This document shows positions 1 to 6,411 of a stretch of 6,746 nt of DNA, one piece after another. The stretch comes from Acidobacteriaceae bacterium. Lineage in GTDB: Bacteria > Acidobacteriota > Terriglobia > Terriglobales > Acidobacteriaceae. The position numbers and the translations under genes are program-made. A model generated the notes under the pieces. It saw nothing but the letters and a program-made list of their open reading frames with translations, did not search any database and was not told where the DNA came from. Within the stretch, counting starts at the first letter, position 1; each line of letters opens with the position of its first letter. The stretch is from contig JAUTWY010000516.1 in NCBI GenBank assembly GCA_030838305.1, positions 1 through 6,746 on the forward strand, read 5' to 3'.

Positions 1-888
1 TACACCCTCCCAGTAATCTGGCTGGTCGTCTCCCTGGTCTTCCTCCTGATTCACCTCGTCCCCGGAGACCCCATCCAGCAAATGCTGGGTGAAGGCGCCC
101 CCCCCGCCGACATCGCAGCCACACGCCACGCCTACGGCCTCGACGCCCCACTCGGCGAGCAATACCTCCGCTACTGGAAAGGCGTCCTCCACGGCGACCT
201 CGGTCCCTCGTTCCGCTACAACCAAAGCGTGACGCGTCTGCTCACCCAGCGTTATCCCTACACGCTGCAACTCACGCTGGCATCGCTGTTCGTGGCGATC
301 CTCTTGTCGATCCCCGCGGGGGTGCGCTCCGCCCAGCGCCGCAACCGCTGGGACGACCGTTTGCTGAGCGTAGTCAGCCTCTTCGGCCTGTCGTTCCCCA
401 ACTTCGCGCTCGGCCCAATCCTGATTCTTCTGTTCGCCATCAAGCTGGGATGGCTCCCCGTTTCCGGCGCCGGGTCTTTAGCTAACCACGCGCTTCCCGC
501 CATCACCATGGGCGGAGCGCTCGCCGCCATCCTCACCCGCATGGTCCGCACCTCGATGCTCGAAGAGCTCAGCCAGGATTACATCCGCACCGCCCGCGCC
601 AAAGGCCTGCCCGAGCGCACCGTCGTCTACCGCCACGCCCTGCGCAACGCCATGATCCCCATCATCACCGTCCTGGGCCTGCAATTCGGCGCGCTACTCG
701 CAGGCACAATCGTCACCGAGACGATCTTCTCCTGGCCCGGCATCGGCCGCCTTACGGTCCAAGCCATCTCCAACCGCGATTACTATCTGGTGCAAGGCTG
801 CATCCTGGCGATTGGATTGACCTACGTCGCCGTGAACTTCCTGACGGATGTGTTGTATTCTGTTGCGAATCCCAGAATTAGGCAGTGA
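1..888 (+). CDS. DppB/OppB-type peptide ABC transporter permease (5' partial)
   Basis: Inner-membrane permease of a binding-protein-dependent importer for di/oligopeptides or nickel; it would pair with the DppC-like protein encoded at 2679-3548. The reading frame is open from base 1, so the true N-terminus (roughly 10-15 residues by family comparison) lies outside the window; the first in-frame ATG at 82 is internal. Visible family features are the first membrane segment followed by HLVPGDP (residues about 17-23), YGLDAPLGEQYLRYW, a cluster of hydrophobic segments with LPVSG, the EAA loop for contact with the ATPase (RTARAKGLPERTVVYRHALR, about bases 586-645), the TETIFSWPGIGRL signature and the C-terminal NPRIRQ ending typical of DppB. 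Fold and role are secure from the family; the actual substrate cannot be told from the permease. Codons are strongly C-ending, as in the DppC-like gene. Confidence 0.95.
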   Translation, partial: YTLPVIWLVVSLVFLLIHLVPGDPIQQMLGEGAPPADIAATRHAYGLDAPLGEQYLRYWKGVLHGDLGPSFRYNQSVTRLLTQRYPYTLQLTLASLFVAILLSIPAGVRSAQRRNRWDDRLLSVVSLFGLSFPNFALGPILILLFAIKLGWLPVSGAGSLANHALPAITMGGALAAILTRMVRTSMLEELSQDYIRTARAKGLPERTVVYRHALRNAMIPIITVLGLQFGALLAGTIVTETIFSWPGIGRLTVQAISNRDYYLVQGCILAIGLTYVAVNFLTDVLYSVANPRIRQ

Positions 889-966
889 GGGCATTTTCCT
901 CGAAAGAGCAACAACATCGCCGTCAGCTTGGTCAGCTTTATTGACGGTAATCTCTCGGAGGTGTGG

Positions 967-1188
967 ATGAGGGCAGATGGTAGAAGACAATTCCTAAAAG
1001 GGGGCGCCGTGGCGGTTGGCTCGATGGCGGCTGGCTCTGTAACCGGTTGCGGTCCGGCTCTACATGCTGAAGGTCAGTCTGGCGCAAACCCATTAGTTGC
1101 CAGTTTTGGATGGGAAATATTGAATTTCAATGGAAATGGCGCAAACGTGTACTTCCCAGTCCAGAACGCTATGTTTCTCAATTGCTAA
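967..1188 (+). pseudogene. Tat/lipoprotein signal fragment of an unidentified exported protein
   Basis: A 73-codon reading frame starting at ATG 967, chosen because GGAGGT lies just upstream at 957-962; an earlier in-frame ATG at 928 has no such site. Residues 6-11 read RRQFLK, a good twin-arginine motif, followed by a hydrophobic Ala/Gly/Val stretch and VTGC with Cys28 in a lipobox-like position. Known Tat substrates with this kind of leader are usually large cofactor-containing enzymes (molybdopterin or other oxidoreductases), yet here only about 45 residues follow the Cys, they show no domain that I recognise, and the frame ends at 1188. I infer the 5' remnant of a larger gene whose body was lost or replaced. 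It could instead be a genuine tiny lipoprotein. It sits 78 bases after the DppB-like stop and might be carried on the same transcript. Confidence 0.45.
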
Positions 1189-1388
1189 TTCGTCGTTAGC
1201 TCTAAATGGGGGGGGATTACTTGGTCTTCCACATGGATCATGAGGGATTGCCGGTCGATGCAGAAATGCAAGTCGTTCTTCATTATTCTCTTGCGTGACG
1301 ACGGGATGAATGCACGCGCAGTTCTCCATGGCGGCCGGGTGCCCCATTTCTCGCGCTTATAGCCGTTCGCGACCATCTAATCGAGCGC

Positions 1389-1571
1389 ATGAACGACCGC
1401 AACATCAGGCTCGATGACCTCAATCAACTCCGGGTTTGGCTGGAGACAAGACCGAATGTCCCCGAAGGACGCTGGTTCGAGGATTTCGGCTCATTCAAAC
1501 TCTGCGGCGAGGGCAAATATCCCAAGACATTTCTTCTCGCCGGGCAGACTGCGACGGGCGAAGAACTCTAG
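1389..1571 (+). CDS. small hypothetical protein, 60 aa
   Basis: I do not recognise the family with certainty. The 60-residue product has a composition that looks like real soluble protein: a charged N-terminus, DDLNQLRVWLET, then EGRWFEDFGSFKLCGEGKYPKTFLLAGQ and an acidic end. There are no membrane segments or signal. The start at 1389 is uncertain: no good ribosome binding site precedes it, and the frame stays open upstream to 1299 with sensible residues just before the Met (AVRDHLIER), so this may be the 3' part of a longer gene broken upstream by the stop at 1296-1298. It lies in the spacer between the two permease genes, converging on the minus-strand VOC gene, with a hairpin between them. 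Function unknown. Confidence 0.4.
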   Translation: MNDRNIRLDDLNQLRVWLETRPNVPEGRWFEDFGSFKLCGEGKYPKTFLLAGQTATGEEL

Positions 1572-1588
1572 GGTTCAGACAGAAGTAG

Positions 1589-1616
1589 GGAGGCGGAGCA
1601 TGGTTGCCCCGCCTCC
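1589..1616. terminator. GC-rich hairpin between converging genes, possible bidirectional terminator
   Basis: GGAGGCGG at 1589-1596 and CCGCCTCC at 1609-1616 form a perfect 8-bp stem around a 12-base loop. It sits 12 bases past the stop of the VOC gene (minus strand) and 17 bases past the stop of the small plus-strand ORF, the expected place for a shared terminator. Neither side has a clear T run, so it does not meet the classic intrinsic-terminator pattern; it could act as an mRNA 3' end-stabilising hairpin instead. Confidence 0.5.
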
Positions 1617-1628
1617 GTCCAAATCAAA

Positions 1629-2102
1629 CTACGCGGCCTGCATCATCTTCTTCATCCGTTCTTCCATATCCTTAGGCGACACATCTTCCACGTGAGTGGC
1701 AATGCCCCACAGATGTCCGAAAGGATCTTGAATGAAGCCATTGCGGTCTCCGTAGAACTGGTCCTGAACCGGCTTCAGGATTTTCGCGCCCTCGGCCGCC
1801 GCGCGCTTAATTACGCTATCGACGTCGGGAAGGTATACATACAGGCTCACCGGGCTGCCACCGATGGTGGCCGCGCTGGTGTGTCCCTGCCCCATGCTGG
1901 GATTTTCGTCAGCCAGCATGATGTGCGAATTGCCGATCTTCAACTCCGCGTGACCGACCTTGCCGTCCGGGCCGTTCATGCGAACGGTTTCAGTCGCTCC
2001 GAAGACTTTTTTGTAGTACTCAATGGCTTGGGCGGCGCCCCGGATCACCAGATAGGGTGTGACGGAGTTGTAGTCTTTGGGAATATACGAGACTTTGCTC
2101 AT
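1629..2102 (-). CDS. VOC superfamily protein, PhnB/glyoxalase-like
   Basis: A 157-residue single VOC (glyoxalase/bleomycin-resistance/dioxygenase fold) protein, close to the usual PhnB-like length. Seen in order: the opening beta strand VTPYLVI (residues 14-20), the helix with AIEYYKKVFGATE (26-38), VGHAELKIGNSHIMLADE (49-66) with the conserved His51/Glu53 positions, a Gly/Ser loop, the second module SLYVYLPDVDSVIKRAAAEGAKIL, and the diagnostic FYGDRNGFIQDPFGHLWGIATHVEDV near the C-terminus. The start is well supported: GAGGAG lies 8 bases upstream on the minus strand (in 2111-2116). Such proteins bind a metal or small ligand in the cytoplasm; many are uncharacterised, so no reaction is assigned. 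It is transcribed against the flanking permease genes and is probably a single-gene unit. Confidence 0.9.
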   Translation of the reverse strand: MSKVSYIPKDYNSVTPYLVIRGAAQAIEYYKKVFGATETVRMNGPDGKVGHAELKIGNSHIMLADENPSMGQGHTSAATIGGSPVSLYVYLPDVDSVIKRAAAEGAKILKPVQDQFYGDRNGFIQDPFGHLWGIATHVEDVSPKDMEERMKKMMQAA

Positions 2103-2110
2103 GATTTTTT

Positions 2111-2116
2111 CTCCTC
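2111..2116 (-). promoter_or_regulatory. ribosome binding site of the VOC gene
   Basis: On the minus strand GAGGAG is followed by eight A/T-rich bases and the ATG at 2102-2100. Motif and spacing fix the start of the VOC protein and exclude longer frames. Confidence 0.75.
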
Positions 2117-2189
2117 AGAATGTTTGCTAGAGGTGGAGGTTTACGGCGCATATGCCGGCTGGAGATACGTTCCCGGCATTCCCGTATGA

Positions 2190-2678
2190 AAACACAATTC
2201 ATGCTCGATCTCAAGCACCATTCGCCACGTGGTCGGAACGAGTGCCATGACGATGATGAATTCCCCCGTGAACCTCTCTGACCCCTGTGTTTAAACGTTT
2301 GCCTGTGCTTTCCGTGCGATAAGCCCTCGGCGTGACCCGGAGGAATCCACCGCCACCCTGTGACATCTGCCCTTGCGATCGATTCGTAACTAGCCCATTA
2401 TCGTCAGGGCCGAGGCTATATACGCAACCGGGGGGGGCGGGACGTAACTCCCTTGTTCTCTGGATTTTGATTGCTAAGTCCTTTAGGCAGCGGATTGTGC
2501 AGGGATTTTCGGTAATGGGCTAATAGAATAGCGCACTACCGGATTTTCGATGATTCCAAATAGACCCCAGGGGTAGGGTATCGTTCAGAACCGAGATTTT
2601 CAGCACCCCCGGCATTCGATCAGATCATCAGATCGATGTTGCGTAAAATCATTCACGGGTAGAATTCCACAGTCTAAC
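2190..2678. other. intergenic stretch with no convincing gene
   Basis: Nearly 490 bases without a supported coding frame; the short open frames inside read as low-complexity or improbable protein. Notable points are a run of eight G at 2430-2437, three GGATTTT words (2462, 2503, 2541) of which the last two sit in longer similar blocks (2503-2526 and 2541-2563), and a CAGATC direct repeat at 2621-2626 and 2629-2634. It should contain the promoter for the DppC-like gene and that of the divergent VOC gene, but I see no confident -35/-10 pair. Confidence 0.5.
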
Positions 2679-3548
2679 TTGTCCACTACTGCCATCTCGC
2701 TTCGCCGCTCGATCGCCGTAAACGCACGCCATAATCCGCTGGCCGCTACCGGCGCTGTGTTGGTCGTAGTGTTCGTGATCTTTGCGCTATTCGCTCCCTG
2801 GATCGCACCGCAGGATCCCGCTTCCATCAACCTCCCCACCCGGCTCGATGCTCCATCTCACGCTCACTTCTTCGGCACCGACGAACTTGGCCGCGACATT
2901 TTCTCGCGCATCGTTTACGGCGCGCGCATCTCGATGCTGGTGGGAAGTTGCGTAGTCCTCGTCTCCCTCGCTCTCGGACTCATCATCGGCTCCATCGCCG
3001 GCTATTACGGCGGAGCCATCGACCGCTTCGTCAACGTCGTTTTGATGAACGCTTTCCTCTCTTTCCCTGGAATTCTTCTCGCTATTGCCTTCGTCGCTTT
3101 CCGCGGTCCCGGCATCTTTAATCTTGTTCTCGCGCTCTCCCTTGGAGGATGGGTCGGCTACGCCCGCCTGGTTCGCGGACAAGTGCTAGCCGCCCGCGAG
3201 CGCGAATTCGTCGAGGCCGCCCGCGCCCTCGGGGCCAGCGATCTTCGCATCATCGTTCGCCACATTTTGCCAAACATCATTCAGCCAGTGATCGTGCAAG
3301 CCGCAATCGGCATGGCTGGAGCGATTCTCGCCGAAGCCACCATGAGCTTCCTCGGACTCGGCGTACCGCCGCCAACTGCGAGTTGGGGCGCAATGCTCAA
3401 TGACGGCCGCGCCCATCTTTTCGACGCGCCAGATTTGGTGCTGTTTCCCGCCCTCGCCGTGATGCTTGCCGTGCTCTCATTCAACTTTATTGGCGACGCG
3501 CTGCGCGACTATCTCGACCCCCGCTCCCGCATCGAAGCCGGACTCTAA
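2679..3548 (+). CDS. DppC/OppC-type peptide ABC transporter permease
   Basis: Second inner-membrane permease of a peptide (or nickel) ABC importer, 289 residues, the normal length for the family. Seen in order: a short basic N-terminus, first membrane segment at about residues 24-41, APWIAPQDP, the DppC signature FGTDELGRDIFSRIVYGAR (65-83), membrane helices, the EAA loop EFVEAARALGASDLRIIVRH (about bases 3205-3264) that docks to the ATPase, EATMSFLGLGVPPP and the ending GDALRDYLDPR. The start is the weak point: TTG 2679 gives the best fit to the family N-terminus, no in-frame ATG exists nearby, the frame is open upstream to 2577, and no Shine-Dalgarno site is visible. Its partner is the DppB-like gene ending at 888; they share C-ending codon preference, and normally they would be adjacent. 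The intervening 1.8 kb is therefore odd. Confidence 0.93.
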   Translation: MSTTAISLRRSIAVNARHNPLAATGAVLVVVFVIFALFAPWIAPQDPASINLPTRLDAPSHAHFFGTDELGRDIFSRIVYGARISMLVGSCVVLVSLALGLIIGSIAGYYGGAIDRFVNVVLMNAFLSFPGILLAIAFVAFRGPGIFNLVLALSLGGWVGYARLVRGQVLAAREREFVEAARALGASDLRIIVRHILPNIIQPVIVQAAIGMAGAILAEATMSFLGLGVPPPTASWGAMLNDGRAHLFDAPDLVLFPALAVMLAVLSFNFIGDALRDYLDPRSRIEAGL

Positions 3549-3582
3549 CTCTAACTTCGTCAAAACACGCCAGATTCATTGC

Positions 3583-3611
3583 TTGACATACATTGCATAT
3601 TGCAATATACA
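3583..3611 (+). promoter_or_regulatory. promoter of the XRE-nfeD-flotillin operon
   Basis: A perfect TTGACA at 3583-3588, exactly 17 bases of spacer, then TATACA at 3606-3611. A transcript would begin near 3618, leaving only about 10 bases before the ATG at 3628, so the mRNA would be nearly leaderless; no Shine-Dalgarno site is seen there. Confidence 0.65.
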
Positions 3612-3624
3612 TATCGCGATACAT
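3588..3624. promoter_or_regulatory. palindromic operator candidate over the promoter
   Basis: Two perfect palindromes overlap the promoter: ATATTGCAATAT at 3597-3608, between and touching the -10 element, and TATCGCGATA at 3612-3621, over the expected transcription start. ATACAT also occurs three times (3588-3593, 3607-3612, 3619-3624). The placement is what a repressor site would need. Because the next gene encodes an HTH regulator, autoregulation is the likely reading, but binding is inferred. Confidence 0.5.
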
Positions 3625-3627
3625 AAT

Positions 3628-4176
3628 ATGAAGCTGGGAGAGAAAATTCGTTATCTGCGCGAGGTCGAAGGCTCCCTGCGCGGCTTAGGCCGCCCGATTA
3701 CGCAGCAGGAGATGGTGAAAGCGGTTCGCCAGGAGCTGCGCAAGAGCATCAGCCAGTCCTACCTTTCGCAGATCGAAAGCGGCGCGCGACCGCATATGAC
3801 GCAATCATCACGCGCACTGCTGGCAAGGTTCTTCAAAGTGCATCCCGGCTTTCTGGTGGATGATCCCGAGGGTTATCACACGGAACTAACCTCGGACCTG
3901 CGCACCACCGAAGGCCAGTTGGATGTTTGGTTGTTGCAAGGTTCGGAGCGCTTTGTGAGCGATCCGGAAGTGAGCGATGTGCTGCTCAAAGCCGCGCGCG
4001 AGAAAGATACGAGGCGCTGTCTGTTGCTGCTGGGCGCAATTCTCGACACGCCAGGTTTGGCCGAGCGTTTGCTGGAAGCGCTGCGGCCTGATTTGCAGGC
4101 GAAAGTACGTCGCGAGAATCACCATGGCGGGAATCATGGCCGGGTTGCGACCACAGGAAGGAGCAGAATCCGATGA
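3628..4176 (+). CDS. XRE-family helix-turn-helix transcriptional regulator
   Basis: A 182-residue DNA-binding regulator. The N-terminal Cro/C1-like HTH spans about residues 1-70: KLGEKIRYLRE as first helix, ITQQEMVKAVRQEL, and SQSYLSQIESGARPH (42-56) as the recognition-helix region, followed by ALLARFFKVHPGFLVDD, a common continuation in XRE proteins. Residues about 84-155 form a helical C-terminal domain (LDVWLLQGSERF, RRCLLLLGAILDTPGLAERLLEALRP) of unknown ligand; the last 20 residues are basic and Gly/His-rich, without clear structure. ATG 3628 is chosen because the HTH begins there and the promoter lies just upstream; a longer frame from 3466 would run through the end of the permease gene and the promoter. 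Its stop overlaps the nfeD-like start (ATGA), indicating translational coupling and a dedicated role in the operon. Confidence 0.88.
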   Translation: MKLGEKIRYLREVEGSLRGLGRPITQQEMVKAVRQELRKSISQSYLSQIESGARPHMTQSSRALLARFFKVHPGFLVDDPEGYHTELTSDLRTTEGQLDVWLLQGSERFVSDPEVSDVLLKAAREKDTRRCLLLLGAILDTPGLAERLLEALRPDLQAKVRRENHHGGNHGRVATTGRSRIR

Positions 4177-4838
4177 CTCATTCCATGACCTGGGCAGATT
4201 TCTATTTGATCTGTTTCGCAGTGGGTTTCTGCTTTAGTTTCTTCTCTTTTTTGTTGGGAGGCTCGCGCACTGGCCGGCTGCATTTGCCCCATTTCCACGG
4301 GCATGTTGGCGGCACACATTTGCCCGCGGTGCATGGGCCGGTTGCGGCGGGCCACGCGCCGGTTGCCGGAGACGCGCCGGCTTCGCCGTCGACCGCGCAT
4401 TCGCAACACTCTGATGGAGTCTCTCCGTTCAACTTCGTCACGCTCACCGCGTTCCTCGCCTGGTTTGGAGGTACGGGATATTTGCTGACACGCTACTCAG
4501 GCCTGTGGGTCGGTTTTGGATTGCTCGCTTCGACCGCCAGCGGCCTGGTGGGTGGAAGCATTGTGTTTTTGTTTCTGAGCAAAGTGCTCATCTCTCACGA
4601 AGAGAACATGGATCCCGCCGACTACGAAATGGTTGGAGTGCTCGGCCGAGTTTGCAGTTCCATCCGCGAAGGCGGAACGGGTGAAATTATCTACACCCAA
4701 ATGGGAACACGCCGCGTGTGCGGCGCGCGCAGTGACGATGGCAGCGCCATCGCTAAAGGGGCCGAAGTGGTAGCGACGCGCTACGAAAAGGGAATTGCTT
4801 ACGTTCGGCTGTGGAGCGAGATTTCAGGGGATCAATAG
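4173..4838 (+). CDS. NfeD-like membrane protein, flotillin partner
   Basis: A 221-residue NfeD/YuaF-type protein. Seen: membrane segment at about residues 9-29, a Gly/Pro/His-rich linker (33-82, with nine His), two more membrane segments (about 86-106 and 111-140), then a soluble C-terminal domain (about 150-221; GVLGRVCSSIREGGTGEIIY and the closing strands ending RLWSEISGD) that fits the OB-fold of the NfeD family. The family is known to be encoded next to flotillin/SPFH proteins and to act with them in membrane microdomains; here a flotillin gene begins 49 bases downstream. Start at ATG 4173: AAGGAG lies at 4158-4163 and the ATG overlaps the regulator's stop. A second Met four codons later is possible. 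The family call rests on topology, the C-terminal domain and context more than on one motif. The His-rich linker is unusual. Confidence 0.82.
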   Translation: MTHSMTWADFYLICFAVGFCFSFFSFLLGGSRTGRLHLPHFHGHVGGTHLPAVHGPVAAGHAPVAGDAPASPSTAHSQHSDGVSPFNFVTLTAFLAWFGGTGYLLTRYSGLWVGFGLLASTASGLVGGSIVFLFLSKVLISHEENMDPADYEMVGVLGRVCSSIREGGTGEIIYTQMGTRRVCGARSDDGSAIAKGAEVVATRYEKGIAYVRLWSEISGDQ

Positions 4839-4874
4839 GTGGCTGCAGCATCACGTTCATAGGACTGCATTCGT

Positions 4875-4883
4875 AGGAGGAGG
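4875..4883 (+). promoter_or_regulatory. strong ribosome binding site of the flotillin gene
   Basis: AGGAGGAGG, a near-perfect extended Shine-Dalgarno sequence, with the AGGAGG core 7 bases before ATG 4888. It decides this start over the longer frame opening at 4795, which would overlap the nfeD-like gene. Confidence 0.85.
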
Positions 4884-4887
4884 CGTT

Positions 4888-6330
4888 ATGTTCGAGATGT
4901 CAAAGATGGTTGAAATTTGGATTTTCGCCGGGCTGGGAGTGATGGTCCTTCTGTTCCTGATGAGCGGAATGGCCAGACTATATCGCAAAGCGGGGCCGCA
5001 CGAAGCGCTCATTGTGTACGGCCTGGGTGGGACGCGCGTGGTGCAGGGACACGGCACGCTGGTGCTCCCGATGGTGCAGATCTGTCGCGATCTGTCTCTC
5101 GAATTGATGTCATTCGACGTGGCGCCGCAGCAGGACCTATACACAAAACAAGGCGTTGCGGTAACCGTCGAAGCGGTCGCGCAGATCAAAGTGAAATCCG
5201 ATCGCGAGTCAGTCCTCACGGCTGCCGAGCAGTTTCTTACCAAGACTGACCAGGAACGCGAGGGACTGATCCGGCTTGTGATGGAAGGTCACCTGCGCGG
5301 CATCATCGGCCAACTCACGGTGGAAGAAATCGTCAAGCAGCCGGAAATGGTTTCCGACCGCATGCGTTCCACGTGTGCCGAAGACATGAACAAGATGGGA
5401 CTGGAAGTCATTTCGTTCACCATCAACGAAGTACGCGACAAGAACGAATACATCACCAACATGGGCAAGCCGGACGTGGCGCGTATTAAGCGAGACGCCG
5501 ACGTTGCCACCGCGGAAGCCGATCGCGACACCGCGATCAAGCGCGCGCTGGCGCAGCGGGAAGCGGCAGTAGCCAAAGCGCAGGCCGATCAGGAGCGGGT
5601 GCTGGCGGAAACGTTATCGCTGGCCAAGCAGGCGGAATCGCAGCGCGACCTGGAAGTGAAGAGAGCGCAATTTCTGGAAGTCACGAAACGCCAGCAGGCG
5701 CAGGCTGACAAGGCGTATGACATCCAGACCAACATCATGCAGCAGCAAGTTGTGGCTGAACAGGTGAAGGTGCAACAGATTGAGAAAGAGCAGCAGGTCA
5801 AGGTGCAGGAAGCGGAAATCAACCGCCGCGAGAAGGAACTGATTGCTACCGTGTTGAAGGGAGCCGAGATGGAGCGTCAGCGGATTGAGACGCTGGCCGC
5901 GGCCGAAAAGCAGCGCCTGATCGCGGAAGCGGAAGGGCATGCGTCGGCAACACGCGCGCAAGGCGAGGCCGAAGCGGAAATCATTTTCAAGAAAGGCGAA
6001 TCCGAAGCCAAGGCCATGAATGTGAAAGCCGAGGCTTATCAGGAATACAACCAGGCCGCGGTGATCGATCGCTTGTTCACCAGCATGCCGGAGATCGTGA
6101 GGGCGCTCGCCAGTCCGCTGGCAAACGTCGACAAGATCACCATTGTTTCTACGGGAAACGGCGACGCATCGGGGATGAACAAGATCACCGCGGACATCGC
6201 CAAGATGGCGGCACAAGTGCCGGCATTGTTCGAAACGCTCTCCGGCATGCCGCTGGCGGAGTTGCTGGGCAAGGTGCGCCAGATCGGCGACAAGTCACCC
6301 AAACCGCCGCTCGTGGAAGCGGCGAAGTGA
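4888..6330 (+). CDS. flotillin family protein (SPFH domain)
   Basis: A 480-residue flotillin, close to bacterial FloT/YqiK length. Seen: an N-terminal membrane segment (about residues 9-29), the SPFH/band-7 domain (about 32-200; GPHEALIVYGLGG, TLVLPMVQICRDLSLELMSFDV, VTVEAVAQIKV, MEGHLRGIIGQLTVEEI), the hinge NEVRDKNEYITNMGKPDVARIKRDA typical of flotillins, then a long charged, Ala/Glu/Gln-rich coiled coil (about 205-400) with repeated EAE and AEA units, and a C-terminal region (PEIVRALASPLANVDKITIV) also typical of the family. Flotillins oligomerise on the inner face of the membrane and organise microdomains with NfeD proteins, whose gene lies just upstream. Start at 4888 is set by the strong ribosome site. 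The product likely forms large membrane assemblies; a link to membrane stress is inferred from the following PspA gene. Confidence 0.95.
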   Translation: MFEMSKMVEIWIFAGLGVMVLLFLMSGMARLYRKAGPHEALIVYGLGGTRVVQGHGTLVLPMVQICRDLSLELMSFDVAPQQDLYTKQGVAVTVEAVAQIKVKSDRESVLTAAEQFLTKTDQEREGLIRLVMEGHLRGIIGQLTVEEIVKQPEMVSDRMRSTCAEDMNKMGLEVISFTINEVRDKNEYITNMGKPDVARIKRDADVATAEADRDTAIKRALAQREAAVAKAQADQERVLAETLSLAKQAESQRDLEVKRAQFLEVTKRQQAQADKAYDIQTNIMQQQVVAEQVKVQQIEKEQQVKVQEAEINRREKELIATVLKGAEMERQRIETLAAAEKQRLIAEAEGHASATRAQGEAEAEIIFKKGESEAKAMNVKAEAYQEYNQAAVIDRLFTSMPEIVRALASPLANVDKITIVSTGNGDASGMNKITADIAKMAAQVPALFETLSGMPLAELLGKVRQIGDKSPKPPLVEAAK

Positions 6331-6345
6331 GAATCGCAACTGCTT

Positions 6346-6378
6346 GCGTAGGGACAGCCGCCTCGGCTGTCCCTACGC
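6346..6378. repeat. perfect 15-bp inverted repeat with 3-base loop
   Basis: GCGTAGGGACAGCCG at 6346-6360 and its exact reverse complement at 6364-6378 enclose the loop CCT. It stands 15 bases after the flotillin stop, before the small membrane protein. No T run follows, so it is not a classic terminator; it may be an mRNA-stabilising or attenuating hairpin between operon genes, or a copy of a dispersed palindromic repeat. Confidence 0.85.
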
Positions 6379-6411
6379 CGCGCAGCCGGGCGAATGATTG
6401 GAGCAGAGTCT

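Noticed and set aside
1208..1215. Runs of eight G at 1208-1215 and 2430-2437 as phase-variation tracts
   Set aside because: Neither lies in or just before a supported gene, so slippage would have no visible effect; they may also be sequencing errors.
1185..1376. Minus-strand open frames near 1093-1376
   Set aside because: No ribosome site, no family resemblance, and composition unlike the real genes.
1692..2189. 165-residue plus-strand open frame opposite the VOC gene
   Set aside because: Antisense shadow; the minus-strand frame has clear VOC motifs and a good ribosome site.
2787..3182. 131-residue acidic minus-strand open frame inside the DppC-like gene
   Set aside because: Shadow of a clear permease gene, with no family features.
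3466..3627. Longer N-terminus for the XRE regulator from ATG 3466
   Set aside because: It would overlap the permease 3' end and read through the promoter and palindromes; the HTH domain starts at 3628.
4795..4887. Longer N-terminus for the flotillin from ATG 4795
   Set aside because: It overlaps the nfeD-like gene, adds residues foreign to the family, and a near-perfect ribosome site precedes ATG 4888.
5614..6216. 200-residue minus-strand open frame opposite the flotillin
   Set aside because: Leu/His/Phe-rich mirror of the Ala/Glu/Gln-rich coiled-coil codons; no ribosome site or recognisable domain.
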